Positions 1-7,663 of a DNA stretch of 14,335 nucleotides are shown here, one piece after another; position 1 is the stretch's first letter, and the number at the start of each line of letters is the position of its first letter. The DNA is from Tissierellia bacterium (GTDB taxonomy: Bacteria; Bacillota; Clostridia; Tissierellales; Dethiosulfatibacteraceae): positions 1 to 14,335 of the forward strand of contig SKID01000051.1 in the NCBI GenBank assembly GCA_007116605.1. Direction: 5' to 3'. A program made the translations under genes and the position numbers. Below the pieces are notes generated by a model that had not been told where the DNA came from, did not search any database, and saw nothing but the letters and a program-made list of their open reading frames with translations.

Positions 1-456
1 TATGCCTGTTAATATATTTCTTTTAGATTTTTGCTGATTAAAGTAATCCGTTATCCTAACAGGAGGTTCATTGTAAAAGTGCAATTTTGCCCCTAATGCG
101 ACTAAAGCTGTATTAATGTCAGAAAAAGGATATTTACCACAGACACTTCCACCAAGGGTTGCCATGTTTCTTAAAGCGACTCCGCCAATTTGTTTCAATG
201 ATACAGTGACCGCTTTAGGTAAATCCGTCCTGGTCTCAAGGCTTCTCAATGAGGTCATACTTCCTATAAGCCATCCTTGCTCTTGACTTTGAACCTCATC
301 AAGTGTTAACAAAGAAAGGTCGATGCCTAAAGGGCATGGGGTTTTTTGAAGTCTTAAAAAAACACCTCCTCCTATAAGTACAGACTTTGGATTGCTTTGA
401 TAGAGGTTATAGGCTTCATCTAAGGTGACTGGTTGACTAATTTTTTCAAAATTCAT
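1..456 (-). CDS. FAD-binding subunit of a second molybdenum hydroxylase (YgfM/XdhB-like), C-terminus cut by window edge
   Basis: I translated this open frame directly: 152 residues from the ATG at 456, with no stop before the left edge. It resembles the FAD domain (CoxM/XdhB/YgfM type) of xanthine dehydrogenase-family enzymes. A glycine-rich LIGGGVFLR segment lies near residue 30, where the family has AGGTDL. The second FAD-loop motif follows as LRNMATLGGS near residue 95. Both motifs are looser than in the complete FAD subunit at 8873-9697, so this is a divergent paralogue, not a copy. The start has an upstream GGAGAGG and overlaps the stop of the preceding PLP gene by 11 nt, so translation is probably coupled. 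In E. coli ygfM follows ssnA and precedes xdhD. By analogy a second molybdopterin subunit should lie just beyond the left edge (inference). Its electron acceptor and substrate cannot be seen. Confidence 0.8.
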   Translation of the reverse strand, partial: MNFEKISQPVTLDEAYNLYQSNPKSVLIGGGVFLRLQKTPCPLGIDLSLLTLDEVQSQEQGWLIGSMTSLRSLETRTDLPKAVTVSLKQIGGVALRNMATLGGSVCGKYPFSDINTALVALGAKLHFYNEPPVRITDYFNQQKSKRNILTGI

Positions 457-1660
457 AATCCATCCTCTCCAATCTTTCCATAATTTCTTCTTTATTGTAA
501 GCATGTAATGGTTGGTCTGGTTTTGCTGCATCTGGATCTTTTAATCCATTTCCTGTTACAAAAAGACAGACCGACTCTGTGGGTTTTATGATGCCACTGT
601 TGGCCATTTTTTTGAGTGCTGCCAAGGGAACTGCTCCAGCAGGCTCTGGAAACAATCCTGTTTCTTTTGTCATTTCTTGGATTGCTTCTAAAATATCTGC
701 ATCTTCCACTGTCAGAAAAATCCCTTCTAGTGCCTCCATATACTTGCATGCTTTAATCACATCTCTTGGATTACCCACACATATACTATCCGCTACTGAT
801 GAAGCTTGTCTTTGATTGGGTTCATAGGGGGGGCCTTGTTCATAGACTCTTTTTATTGTATCTGCATTTTTAGGTTGTACTCCAATGATTTTAGGCGTTT
901 TTTGGATTAAGCCTAATTTTCTTAACTCCATAAAACCTTTGCAAATACCGCTAAGCACTGTCCCATCTCCAACAGGAACAATACAATAATCCGGAACCTT
1001 ATGATTGTATTGAATAAAGACTTCAAAAGCACCTGTTTTTTTCCCTTCTAATAAATAAGGATTAATGGCTGAATTGCGACAATACCATCCCTTTTTTAGG
1101 CCTATTTCTAAAGAAAGATCGTAGGCTTCATCATAAGTGCCGTCTAAAGCAAATACTTTTGCACCAGATAAGACTAATTGTGTCAACTTATTCTTAGGTG
1201 CTGAAGAGGGCACAAAAATAACCACCTGCATTCTTGTATAAGCTCCTAGTAAGGCTAATGAGGAAGCAGCATTCCCTGTAGAAGCACAAAAAACTGTATT
1301 AATCCCATATTCTATGGCTTTGTTCAAGGCAATAATGGTCGCCCGATCTTTATAAGAACCAGAAACATTAACGCCATCATATTTAAGCAAAACTTCTTCG
1401 ATACCATACCAGTCTTTTTTGCGAACTAATGGTGTCCCGCCCACATAATCATCCATTCCTGTCTTAAAAGTCACCGGTAACAAATTTTCAAACTGCTTAA
1501 TACTCCCTTTAACATCATGAGCCGTCCATTGAATATGTTCATAATCATAAATCACTTCTAAAGTTCCTTTTAATGGACCACAATCGTCACAAAAATACCG
1601 ATTAAATGCAGATTCATAGGATTTTTGACAAGAAATACATTTTAATTGATAATCTAACAT
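446..1660 (-). CDS. Threonine-synthase-like PLP-dependent enzyme (fold type II)
   Basis: 404 residues. The N-terminus has a zinc-ribbon-like pair, C8-x2-C11 and C24-x2-C27, as in many archaeal and bacterial threonine synthases. The PLP lysine is K104 in SGSYKDRA. The ASTGN loop is at 126-130, a glycine-rich phosphate-binding loop (VGDGTVLSG) is near 230-238, and the C-terminal TGNGLKDPDAA typical of threonine synthases is near 369-379. The family catalyses beta- or gamma-elimination/replacement on amino acids, so the fold is secure but the substrate is not. In this operon a housekeeping threonine synthase is unlikely. An ammonia-lyase acting on an amino acid released from the opened purine, such as 2,3-diaminopropionate or serine, fits better (inference). 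It overlaps the preceding ferredoxin gene by 7 nt and has an AAAGGGG ribosome site before the ATG. Confidence 0.85.
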   Translation of the reverse strand: MLDYQLKCISCQKSYESAFNRYFCDDCGPLKGTLEVIYDYEHIQWTAHDVKGSIKQFENLLPVTFKTGMDDYVGGTPLVRKKDWYGIEEVLLKYDGVNVSGSYKDRATIIALNKAIEYGINTVFCASTGNAASSLALLGAYTRMQVVIFVPSSAPKNKLTQLVLSGAKVFALDGTYDEAYDLSLEIGLKKGWYCRNSAINPYLLEGKKTGAFEVFIQYNHKVPDYCIVPVGDGTVLSGICKGFMELRKLGLIQKTPKIIGVQPKNADTIKRVYEQGPPYEPNQRQASSVADSICVGNPRDVIKACKYMEALEGIFLTVEDADILEAIQEMTKETGLFPEPAGAVPLAALKKMANSGIIKPTESVCLFVTGNGLKDPDAAKPDQPLHAYNKEEIMERLERMDYEF

Positions 1661-2730
1661 GATAGCACCCCTTTAATGGCATCTACAGGACATCTGGATT
1701 CACATAGCCCGCAAGACACACACAAATCAACCTTGCATTGTATGTAACCATCTAAAAACAGGGCTTTTTCTGGACAACTTTTAACACACCACTGACATTT
1801 GATGCAGGCTTCTTGATGAATGGAGGGATAGTGATTAAGACCTTCATTGGAGAATGATAGCTGTGTATTAATTAATGATTTCATCGAAGGAATATCATAG
1901 TCTTCCATCACAGTGGGTAGTTTTTTGATTATCTGATCATAACGGTCCGTACCCTTGATTAGAGCATGGGATAGCATTTGAACCAACTGTCCCCCTGCTA
2001 AAATAAATTCTAGTATATCTTCTGGTCTTTCCACACCTCCACAACCAATGATAGGGACTTCCGGAAAGGCTTGTCGAATCATGGCAACACGGTGTAATGC
2101 GATAGCCTTGATAGGAGCACCAGACATCCATGATTGTCCTTCTTTTAATCCAATCATTGTTTTTCTTTGACGTAAATCAATTGCCATGGTAGGTCCCACT
2201 GAATTAATAGCTACAACTCCAGTGGCTCCATAATGTATGGCTGTCCCAACAAAATCTATATAATCTTGTATATGGGGACTTAGTTTGATAAAGAAAGGTT
2301 TATCTGTCAATTGTCTAATAGTCGACACTAACCCTTTAAGTTCGTCCATATTATAATGGGTACTCACTTCAAAAAAATCCGCATAGGGGTTGAATAAAGG
2401 AATAAGGGTTTCCATGTCTTTCTTGGTATATCCTAGACTAATAAACAAAGGTTTCTTTTTCAAAGGATGAAACTTCTCAAGTATTTCATGACGCCAAACA
2501 GAAGCTGGTTTTTCACTCCATAATTCTGTGTTGAAAATCCCATGCCCTTTATTCACAATACATGGCTTATTAACACGTGCTCCCTCCACTGAAATCGTTT
2601 TTGTGACAATAGCACCTACTTGACTATCATTAAAAAAAACCAATTGTTCCAATTTATCAGTCAAAGGGCCTGAAGCTGGCATTAATGGGTTTTTGAATAA
2701 ATGATGGCAGAATTCAACTTTTAATTTCAT
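1654..2730 (-). CDS. PreA-like dihydropyrimidine/dihydroorotate dehydrogenase-type protein with C-terminal 2[4Fe-4S] ferredoxin domain
   Basis: 358 residues. Residues 1 to about 290 form a dihydroorotate dehydrogenase-type TIM barrel: the N-terminal MPASGP segment (17-22), VTKTIS (42-47), FIKLSP (147-152) and the phosphate-binding GCGGV (229-233). Residues 305-358 carry two [4Fe-4S] motifs: C309, C312, C315 with C319-P, and C337, C340, C343 with C347-P. This domain order matches PreA and the C-terminal part of mammalian dihydropyrimidine dehydrogenase, which reduces uracil-type C=C bonds on FMN with electrons from iron-sulphur clusters. The usual NxSCPN catalytic-loop motif is not present: the matching stretch reads EVSTHYN (121-127). 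Reductase activity on the usual pyrimidines is therefore doubtful. No PreT-type flavoprotein partner is in the window. In E. coli the comparable cluster position is held by the much larger YgfK. It overlaps the ssnA-like stop by 17 nt; a GGGGG precedes the ATG. Confidence 0.85.
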   Translation of the reverse strand: MKLKVEFCHHLFKNPLMPASGPLTDKLEQLVFFNDSQVGAIVTKTISVEGARVNKPCIVNKGHGIFNTELWSEKPASVWRHEILEKFHPLKKKPLFISLGYTKKDMETLIPLFNPYADFFEVSTHYNMDELKGLVSTIRQLTDKPFFIKLSPHIQDYIDFVGTAIHYGATGVVAINSVGPTMAIDLRQRKTMIGLKEGQSWMSGAPIKAIALHRVAMIRQAFPEVPIIGCGGVERPEDILEFILAGGQLVQMLSHALIKGTDRYDQIIKKLPTVMEDYDIPSMKSLINTQLSFSNEGLNHYPSIHQEACIKCQWCVKSCPEKALFLDGYIQCKVDLCVSCGLCESRCPVDAIKGVLSC

Positions 2731-3991
2731 TTTTACCCCCGATTCTTTTCCAAAATCCTTTCACTAATTCTTCGTTAAAGTCAAACACGATCGTTGGCTC
2801 ATAATTTTTGATTTTCTTATTCCCTTGAACAAAAACATCCCTCGGTCTTAATGAATCAAATATACCGAAAAAAATATGGGCAAAAACATTGTCTTTTGTA
2901 ACAGGGGTGGCCGATTTATAATCTACTACCATAAAATCAGCATCATACCCTTCTTTAAATAATCCTATTTGAGATCCACTTAAATGATTAAAAAGCTCAT
3001 AGCTTGACACTAGATCCTGTCCCATGCTGTCTAAGGGGATGCCATTAGAATTCTGGTCTTTTAACTTATTTAAAAAATAAACATTTAGCCATTCTTTAGC
3101 GATATTTGCACCCAAGCCATCTGTTCCCACTACCACTGGAATATTCCATTTTTTCATTAAAGACAGATTGGAAATGCCCACGGCATTATTCATATTTGAA
3201 GATGGGTTTAAGGCCACAATAGCACCTTGTTGACTAATCAATTGGGCTTCTTTTTCATTAATGTGGACACAATAGGCTAATATGGAACCCTTATTTAAGA
3301 GGCCGTGTTTATGAAATCGCTCTGTTGCCGTGATTCCATACTGATCCATTGCATCTGCTTCATCCTCATCACTTTCTGCTAAATGGACATGAATTGGACC
3401 TTGCCCAAATTCTTCTGAACAAGCTGATAAGGTTTCATCGCTTAATGACATAGAAGCATGCAATCCTAAAATGCCATCCCCCAATTGTACCGCATCCCTG
3501 TTTTCATCCAAACAATCAGGCACATGATAACGATCGCTTGTTTCAAATGAAAACATACCTTTCATCCCAAAATGACCTTTCAAAACATTCCTTATCACAT
3601 TGAGACTGCCTTTTATCTCACCACTGGCATGATGATCTACAATAGCCGTCACTCCTGATCTTAAACTTTCAAAACAATAAGCACCGCAAGCCATGCCTAT
3701 GTCTTCTAATTTTAAACTGTCATCATATTTCCACCAAATCTTTTCCAACAGTTCTTGAAAAGATTGAGGGCTGACATCAAAATGAAATCCTCTAAACAAA
3801 GATGAATAAATATGGGTATGAAAATTAATTAAACCTGGAATTACCCATTGTCCTTTAACATCATAAGTCTCCATATTATATTTAAACTGATTCATAGGTC
3901 CGATCTCATGAATTCTTTCGTCATAAATCATATACCCTAACTCATGGTAGTTGACATAATCATATAGCCTCGCATTAATAATTGCTTTCAA
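2714..3991 (-). CDS. ssnA: SsnA-like amidohydrolase/aminohydrolase
   Basis: 425 residues, close to the 442 of E. coli SsnA. It is a metal-dependent hydrolase of the guanine deaminase/atrazine chlorohydrolase branch of the amidohydrolase superfamily. Visible metal and catalytic residues are H58 and H60 (FHTH), H203 with E206 (HVHLAE), H243 and D291 (GTDG). This set is typical of mononuclear deaminases, which remove an amino group or a similar leaving group from a heterocycle. In purine clusters SsnA is thought to act on a ring-opened or partly degraded purine; the exact substrate is unproven. The start codon is TTG, chosen because a perfect AAGGAGG lies 7 nt upstream and the reading begins with the family-like KAIINARLYD strand. 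It lies 4 nt after the hydantoinase stop, within the operon. Confidence 0.88.
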   Translation of the reverse strand: MKAIINARLYDYVNYHELGYMIYDERIHEIGPMNQFKYNMETYDVKGQWVIPGLINFHTHIYSSLFRGFHFDVSPQSFQELLEKIWWKYDDSLKLEDIGMACGAYCFESLRSGVTAIVDHHASGEIKGSLNVIRNVLKGHFGMKGMFSFETSDRYHVPDCLDENRDAVQLGDGILGLHASMSLSDETLSACSEEFGQGPIHVHLAESDEDEADAMDQYGITATERFHKHGLLNKGSILAYCVHINEKEAQLISQQGAIVALNPSSNMNNAVGISNLSLMKKWNIPVVVGTDGLGANIAKEWLNVYFLNKLKDQNSNGIPLDSMGQDLVSSYELFNHLSGSQIGLFKEGYDADFMVVDYKSATPVTKDNVFAHIFFGIFDSLRPRDVFVQGNKKIKNYEPTIVFDFNEELVKGFWKRIGGKNEIKS

Positions 3992-3995
3992 ATGA

Positions 3996-5279
3996 TTACC
4001 TCCTTATAAAACGCCCTTGCCCTCCGTAGAACTCTCCTTGATGCATGATTACTTTTCCTCTTGCAATGGTTGTTTCAACTTTTCCTCTAATTTTCAAACC
4101 TTCATACACAGAGTAATCTCCATTAGAATGTGTCTCTTTAATGGTTACTGATAAAGTACTGTCATAAATCATAATGTCTGCGTCTTTACCCACACGTAAC
4201 TCTCCTTTATTTTTCAACCCAAATATCTGCGCCGGTTTTGAAGTATATAAAGGAATAATCTTTTCGCCAAACAAGTTAAACATAATGGGAAAACTGGGTT
4301 CAATGCCTCCAAATCCTTTGGGCACCAAGGAGGCATTGTCTGATACCATTTTTTGGTGGGTATGATAAGGACAATGATCTGAACCAATGGTGTCGACTAA
4401 ATGAATACTATTACGTAATCTCATCAACTCTTTTCCACCTCTTAAAGGAGGATTTACTAAATACAATTGGCCATCCGTATTGGAAAGCTTCATATCTGAC
4501 AAGGCAAAGTAGTGGGGACTGCTTTCTAAAAACAATGTTTTTCCTAATAGTGACCTAAAATTAAGTTTCAAAACATCTAATGTGCTACCTGATGAGATGT
4601 GAACAATATAAGCTTTATGCCCGGTTTTCTCTGCAATTTCACCTATTTTCATGGCAGCTGCCCGTTCAGCCATAACTGGTCTTGATTTCTCATAAGTCTT
4701 TACTTCTTTCCACTGCCTTTTAATCAGTGATTCTTCTTCACAATGAACTAAAACGACCATTTCCGGATCGAAGAATTGCTCAATCACCTGATAGCTATTT
4801 CTTCTTTTAGATTCGGAATAGGTAGTAAACAACTTAACACTAGGAATTCCTGATCCTTTGCATAGCTTTTTTAATGCTTCTGGATTCCCTGTAAACTCTC
4901 CTGCAGTTGCATGAAATGAATAGTCAATACAACTATCCTGAGCTTCTTCAAGTCTCTCCTTTAATGCCTCTTCCCACTCATTTTCATGACTTATTGGTTT
5001 AACAAAATCTATGATTGTTGTCACACCACCATAAGCGGCAGTTTTTGATCCAGACACGAAGTCATCAGCAGAAATATCATTACCTGTGTTTAGGGCCATA
5101 TGAACATGAGGATCAATCAACCCTGGCAACACCATGCGTTTTGTCGCATCAATCACTTCTTTACACTCATGCTTTTCTTTTGATATTTCTCGTATCTCAC
5201 CTTCTGACACGTAAATATTTAAAGGTTTGAAATCTTTTCCTTGATAAATTCGTCCATTAATGATGCCTAACTCATACAT
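3996..5279 (-). CDS. hyuA: Hydantoinase/dihydropyrimidinase-type cyclic amidohydrolase (HyuA/YgeZ-like)
   Basis: 427 residues. It belongs to the cyclic amidohydrolases, which open five- and six-membered cyclic amides such as hydantoins and dihydropyrimidines with a binuclear metal centre. Visible ligands: H58 and H60 in DPHVH, K149 in VKLF (the expected carboxylated bridging lysine), H179 in LVHCEE, H227 in IVHISS, and D301 in SDHCPY. All six are intact, so it should be active. E. coli HyuA (YgeZ) occupies the same position in its cluster. Here it is the obvious ring-opening enzyme of the pathway. The ATG overlaps the stop of the preceding PLP gene by 8 nt and is preceded by TTAGGAG, so the two are probably translated together. 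The substrate is inferred from context only. Confidence 0.9.
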   Translation of the reverse strand: MYELGIINGRIYQGKDFKPLNIYVSEGEIREISKEKHECKEVIDATKRMVLPGLIDPHVHMALNTGNDISADDFVSGSKTAAYGGVTTIIDFVKPISHENEWEEALKERLEEAQDSCIDYSFHATAGEFTGNPEALKKLCKGSGIPSVKLFTTYSESKRRNSYQVIEQFFDPEMVVLVHCEEESLIKRQWKEVKTYEKSRPVMAERAAAMKIGEIAEKTGHKAYIVHISSGSTLDVLKLNFRSLLGKTLFLESSPHYFALSDMKLSNTDGQLYLVNPPLRGGKELMRLRNSIHLVDTIGSDHCPYHTHQKMVSDNASLVPKGFGGIEPSFPIMFNLFGEKIIPLYTSKPAQIFGLKNKGELRVGKDADIMIYDSTLSVTIKETHSNGDYSVYEGLKIRGKVETTIARGKVIMHQGEFYGGQGRFIRR

Positions 5280-6684
5280 TTTCTACTCCTAATATTTGAC
5301 TCAATTCTTTTGAATGGGCGACCCGATAAGCTTTTATCTTTTCGTCCATTTGAGACACTAAAGCTGCCTCTTTCTTCCAATAATATTGATCCATTTGATT
5401 GTTCAATTCTGCAACTTCTTTTCCTTGCTGTTCGACCCAAGTATAATACTTAAGATGATGCCATCGCAATCGATTATAGCGATCTCCTTCAAAAAACAGG
5501 GAAGGTTCTTGATAACGTATAATACGCTGATAGTGGCTATGAATATCTTGTTTTGATAGGGCTGTCATGTTTTCAAGAACAGAATGGTAGCGATCCAATG
5601 CATCTGTTGCAACGGTTATGATGTTGTCTCCCGACTTTAGATCATAATATTTAGCTGTTTTGATAGCACCGATAATATTGGCAATGCCAGAAATACCTAA
5701 TTTGTCTCTAATAAACTCCCAATCCACTTCGCCGACTTGTGCTTTAAAATAAGACTGTCCTTCTTCACTTGTTATCCCTTGTAATAGCAACTTGCAATCC
5801 ATATCATCTATTTGTACTACACCATCACAGTTCATTACATTATGAATCCATGTGACATGTTTATCACCAATGCCTTGAATATCATGTCCTCCATATCCAT
5901 TCAGTGATAAAGTTGGACATTGAATAGGTTCTCCCGCAATAACTTTTGCATTTGGGAATCGTCTTTTAACACGGTCTCCACTAGCTATGGTGCCTGCTGA
6001 ACCCACCGTTAATACGACTGCTGCTATTTCTTGATTGCCAATTTTTTCTTCTTGTACCAACTCAATCATGCTATTGCCTGTAACATATTCATGAAAACGA
6101 TAATTGGCAAACTCTTCAAATTGATTTAGAATACGTATTTCTTCAGGGTTATTTCTCTTTAACTCTTTCGTTTTATCATAGATTTCTTTTACATTAGATT
6201 CGCATCCAGGTGTAGCAATGACTTTTGAGCCATATTGGCGGATTAAATCAAATCGTTCTTGACTCATCTCTTCTGGTAATACCACCAAAGAACGATATTG
6301 CATTCGGCTACTGACCCAAGCACCACCTACACCATAATTACCTGTTGAAGGCCATACTAGTTCATGGACTAAGGGATTCACTTCTCCTAGGACAGTTTTT
6401 TCTGTTAATACGGAATACGTAGGTCCCACTTTATGGCTCCCTGTAGGAAAATCTTTTGCATACATGACAACAATATTTGCCTTAATATTTGTAAAAGCAG
6501 GTGGAAGAGTAAAATAGCCGATTTTATCCTCTCCATTTCTCCAAGAGATATTGTATAAGTTTAACGGGTGTAATGGGTCTTCTTGTTTTTTTTGTAATGC
6601 TGCTTTTCTTAACTCACCTTTTATTTTCCATGGATGCAACATTTCTTCATAGGTAGGCCCTACAACCGGCACTTTATTTACCAT
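5272..6684 (-). CDS. Cysteine-synthase-like PLP-dependent enzyme (fold type II) in the ygeX position
   Basis: 470 residues, longer than cysteine synthase (about 310) or YgeX (about 400). The extra length is an N-terminal segment (1-65) and a C-terminal tail (about 400-470) rich in charged and aromatic residues. The likely PLP lysine is K85 in GSHK. The substrate loop PSTGN is at 112-116, the phosphate-binding GSAGT at 228-232, and GHDIQGIGDK at 266-275 resembles the HKIQGIGAG element of O-acetylserine sulfhydrylases. It lies between ygeW and hyuA, exactly where E. coli has ygeX (2,3-diaminopropionate ammonia-lyase), but it does not look like YgeX. It may be a non-orthologous lyase doing the same deamination (inference). 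A strong AAAGGAGG precedes the ATG, and 16 nt separate it from ygeW. Confidence 0.85.
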   Translation of the reverse strand: MVNKVPVVGPTYEEMLHPWKIKGELRKAALQKKQEDPLHPLNLYNISWRNGEDKIGYFTLPPAFTNIKANIVVMYAKDFPTGSHKVGPTYSVLTEKTVLGEVNPLVHELVWPSTGNYGVGGAWVSSRMQYRSLVVLPEEMSQERFDLIRQYGSKVIATPGCESNVKEIYDKTKELKRNNPEEIRILNQFEEFANYRFHEYVTGNSMIELVQEEKIGNQEIAAVVLTVGSAGTIASGDRVKRRFPNAKVIAGEPIQCPTLSLNGYGGHDIQGIGDKHVTWIHNVMNCDGVVQIDDMDCKLLLQGITSEEGQSYFKAQVGEVDWEFIRDKLGISGIANIIGAIKTAKYYDLKSGDNIITVATDALDRYHSVLENMTALSKQDIHSHYQRIIRYQEPSLFFEGDRYNRLRWHHLKYYTWVEQQGKEVAELNNQMDQYYWKKEAALVSQMDEKIKAYRVAHSKELSQILGVENV

Positions 6685-6700
6685 TTTTGCCTCCTTTAGC

Positions 6701-7663
6701 TTATAATGTCAGCATCATGACTGATTTTGCCGTGTGCAACCGATTTTCAGCCTCTTGATATACAATGGATCGAGGACCATCAATAACCGAATCCTCAACT
6801 TCATTGCCTCTGTCTGCTGGTAATGCATGCATATAAATGCTATCTTTATCCGTTAATGACATGACTTTTTCAGTACATTTCCAATCTTTAAATTGATGAA
6901 TATCTATATCTGGTGTTTTAGAACTCCATGATCCCCAGTTCTTAGGGATAACAACATGGGCTCCTCTATAGGCTTGCTCCATATCATGAGTGATTTGGAA
7001 TGTGCCACCATACTTTAATGCATTCTCTTTTGCTTCCGCTACAACCCAATCTGGCAACTCCAATCCTTCTGGATAAGCCAAAGTGACTTCCATGCCATAT
7101 CTAGGAAATAATAGGGCTTGGGTCAAAGGAACACTAATGGGCTTTTTATGAGAAGTAGCATATGCCCATATAATCGATACTTTGAGCTTCTTTGTGTCTT
7201 TAAATCTTTCTTGAATGGTCAGCAAGTCTGCTACTCCTTGCATGGGATGATATAAGTCACATTGTAGATTCATGATGGGTCTCTTGGAGTGTTCCGCCAT
7301 TTCGTTTAAATACTGGTTGCCGATTTCCCAGAAACAATTTCGACAAGCGATGCCATGACCAAAACTGGATAAAATAATCCCTGTGTCTTTTGCTGATTCT
7401 CCATGACTAATTTGCATCGTGGAAGTGTCCAAATAATTGGCGTGACCTCCTAACTGAGCTATGCCTGCTTCCATGGAGTTTCGTGTTCGAGTAGATTGCT
7501 CAAAAAACATGAGAAAAATCGTTTTGTTTGTCAAATAGGGTGTAGGTATATCCATATAAAACTTCCGTTTTAGATCTAAAGAAACATCTAATAAAAAATC
7601 AATCTCACTATTGCTCCAATCTCTTAAAGTGATAAACTCTTTTCCCTTCAATGTACCATTCAT
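6701..7663 (-). CDS. ygeW: YgeW-like knotted carbamoyltransferase
   Basis: 320 residues. This is an aspartate/ornithine carbamoyltransferase-fold protein. The carbamoyl-phosphate loop STRTR is at 57-61, HPMQ at 139-142, and the second-substrate loop HALPAD at 279-284, where most relatives have HCLP or HPLP. The central WAYATSHKKPISVP and the YMH-LPAD segment match what I recall of E. coli YgeW. That protein is 396 residues, so this form is missing roughly 75, including an insertion before the DWxCTE motif. YgeW has no proven substrate. In this pathway it probably runs in the catabolic direction, moving a carbamoyl group from a ureido product to phosphate so that a carbamate kinase can make ATP (inference). 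No carbamate kinase gene is in the window. The start overlaps the ygeY stop as ATGA, with GGAGG upstream. Confidence 0.88.
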   Translation of the reverse strand: MNGTLKGKEFITLRDWSNSEIDFLLDVSLDLKRKFYMDIPTPYLTNKTIFLMFFEQSTRTRNSMEAGIAQLGGHANYLDTSTMQISHGESAKDTGIILSSFGHGIACRNCFWEIGNQYLNEMAEHSKRPIMNLQCDLYHPMQGVADLLTIQERFKDTKKLKVSIIWAYATSHKKPISVPLTQALLFPRYGMEVTLAYPEGLELPDWVVAEAKENALKYGGTFQITHDMEQAYRGAHVVIPKNWGSWSSKTPDIDIHQFKDWKCTEKVMSLTDKDSIYMHALPADRGNEVEDSVIDGPRSIVYQEAENRLHTAKSVMMLTL

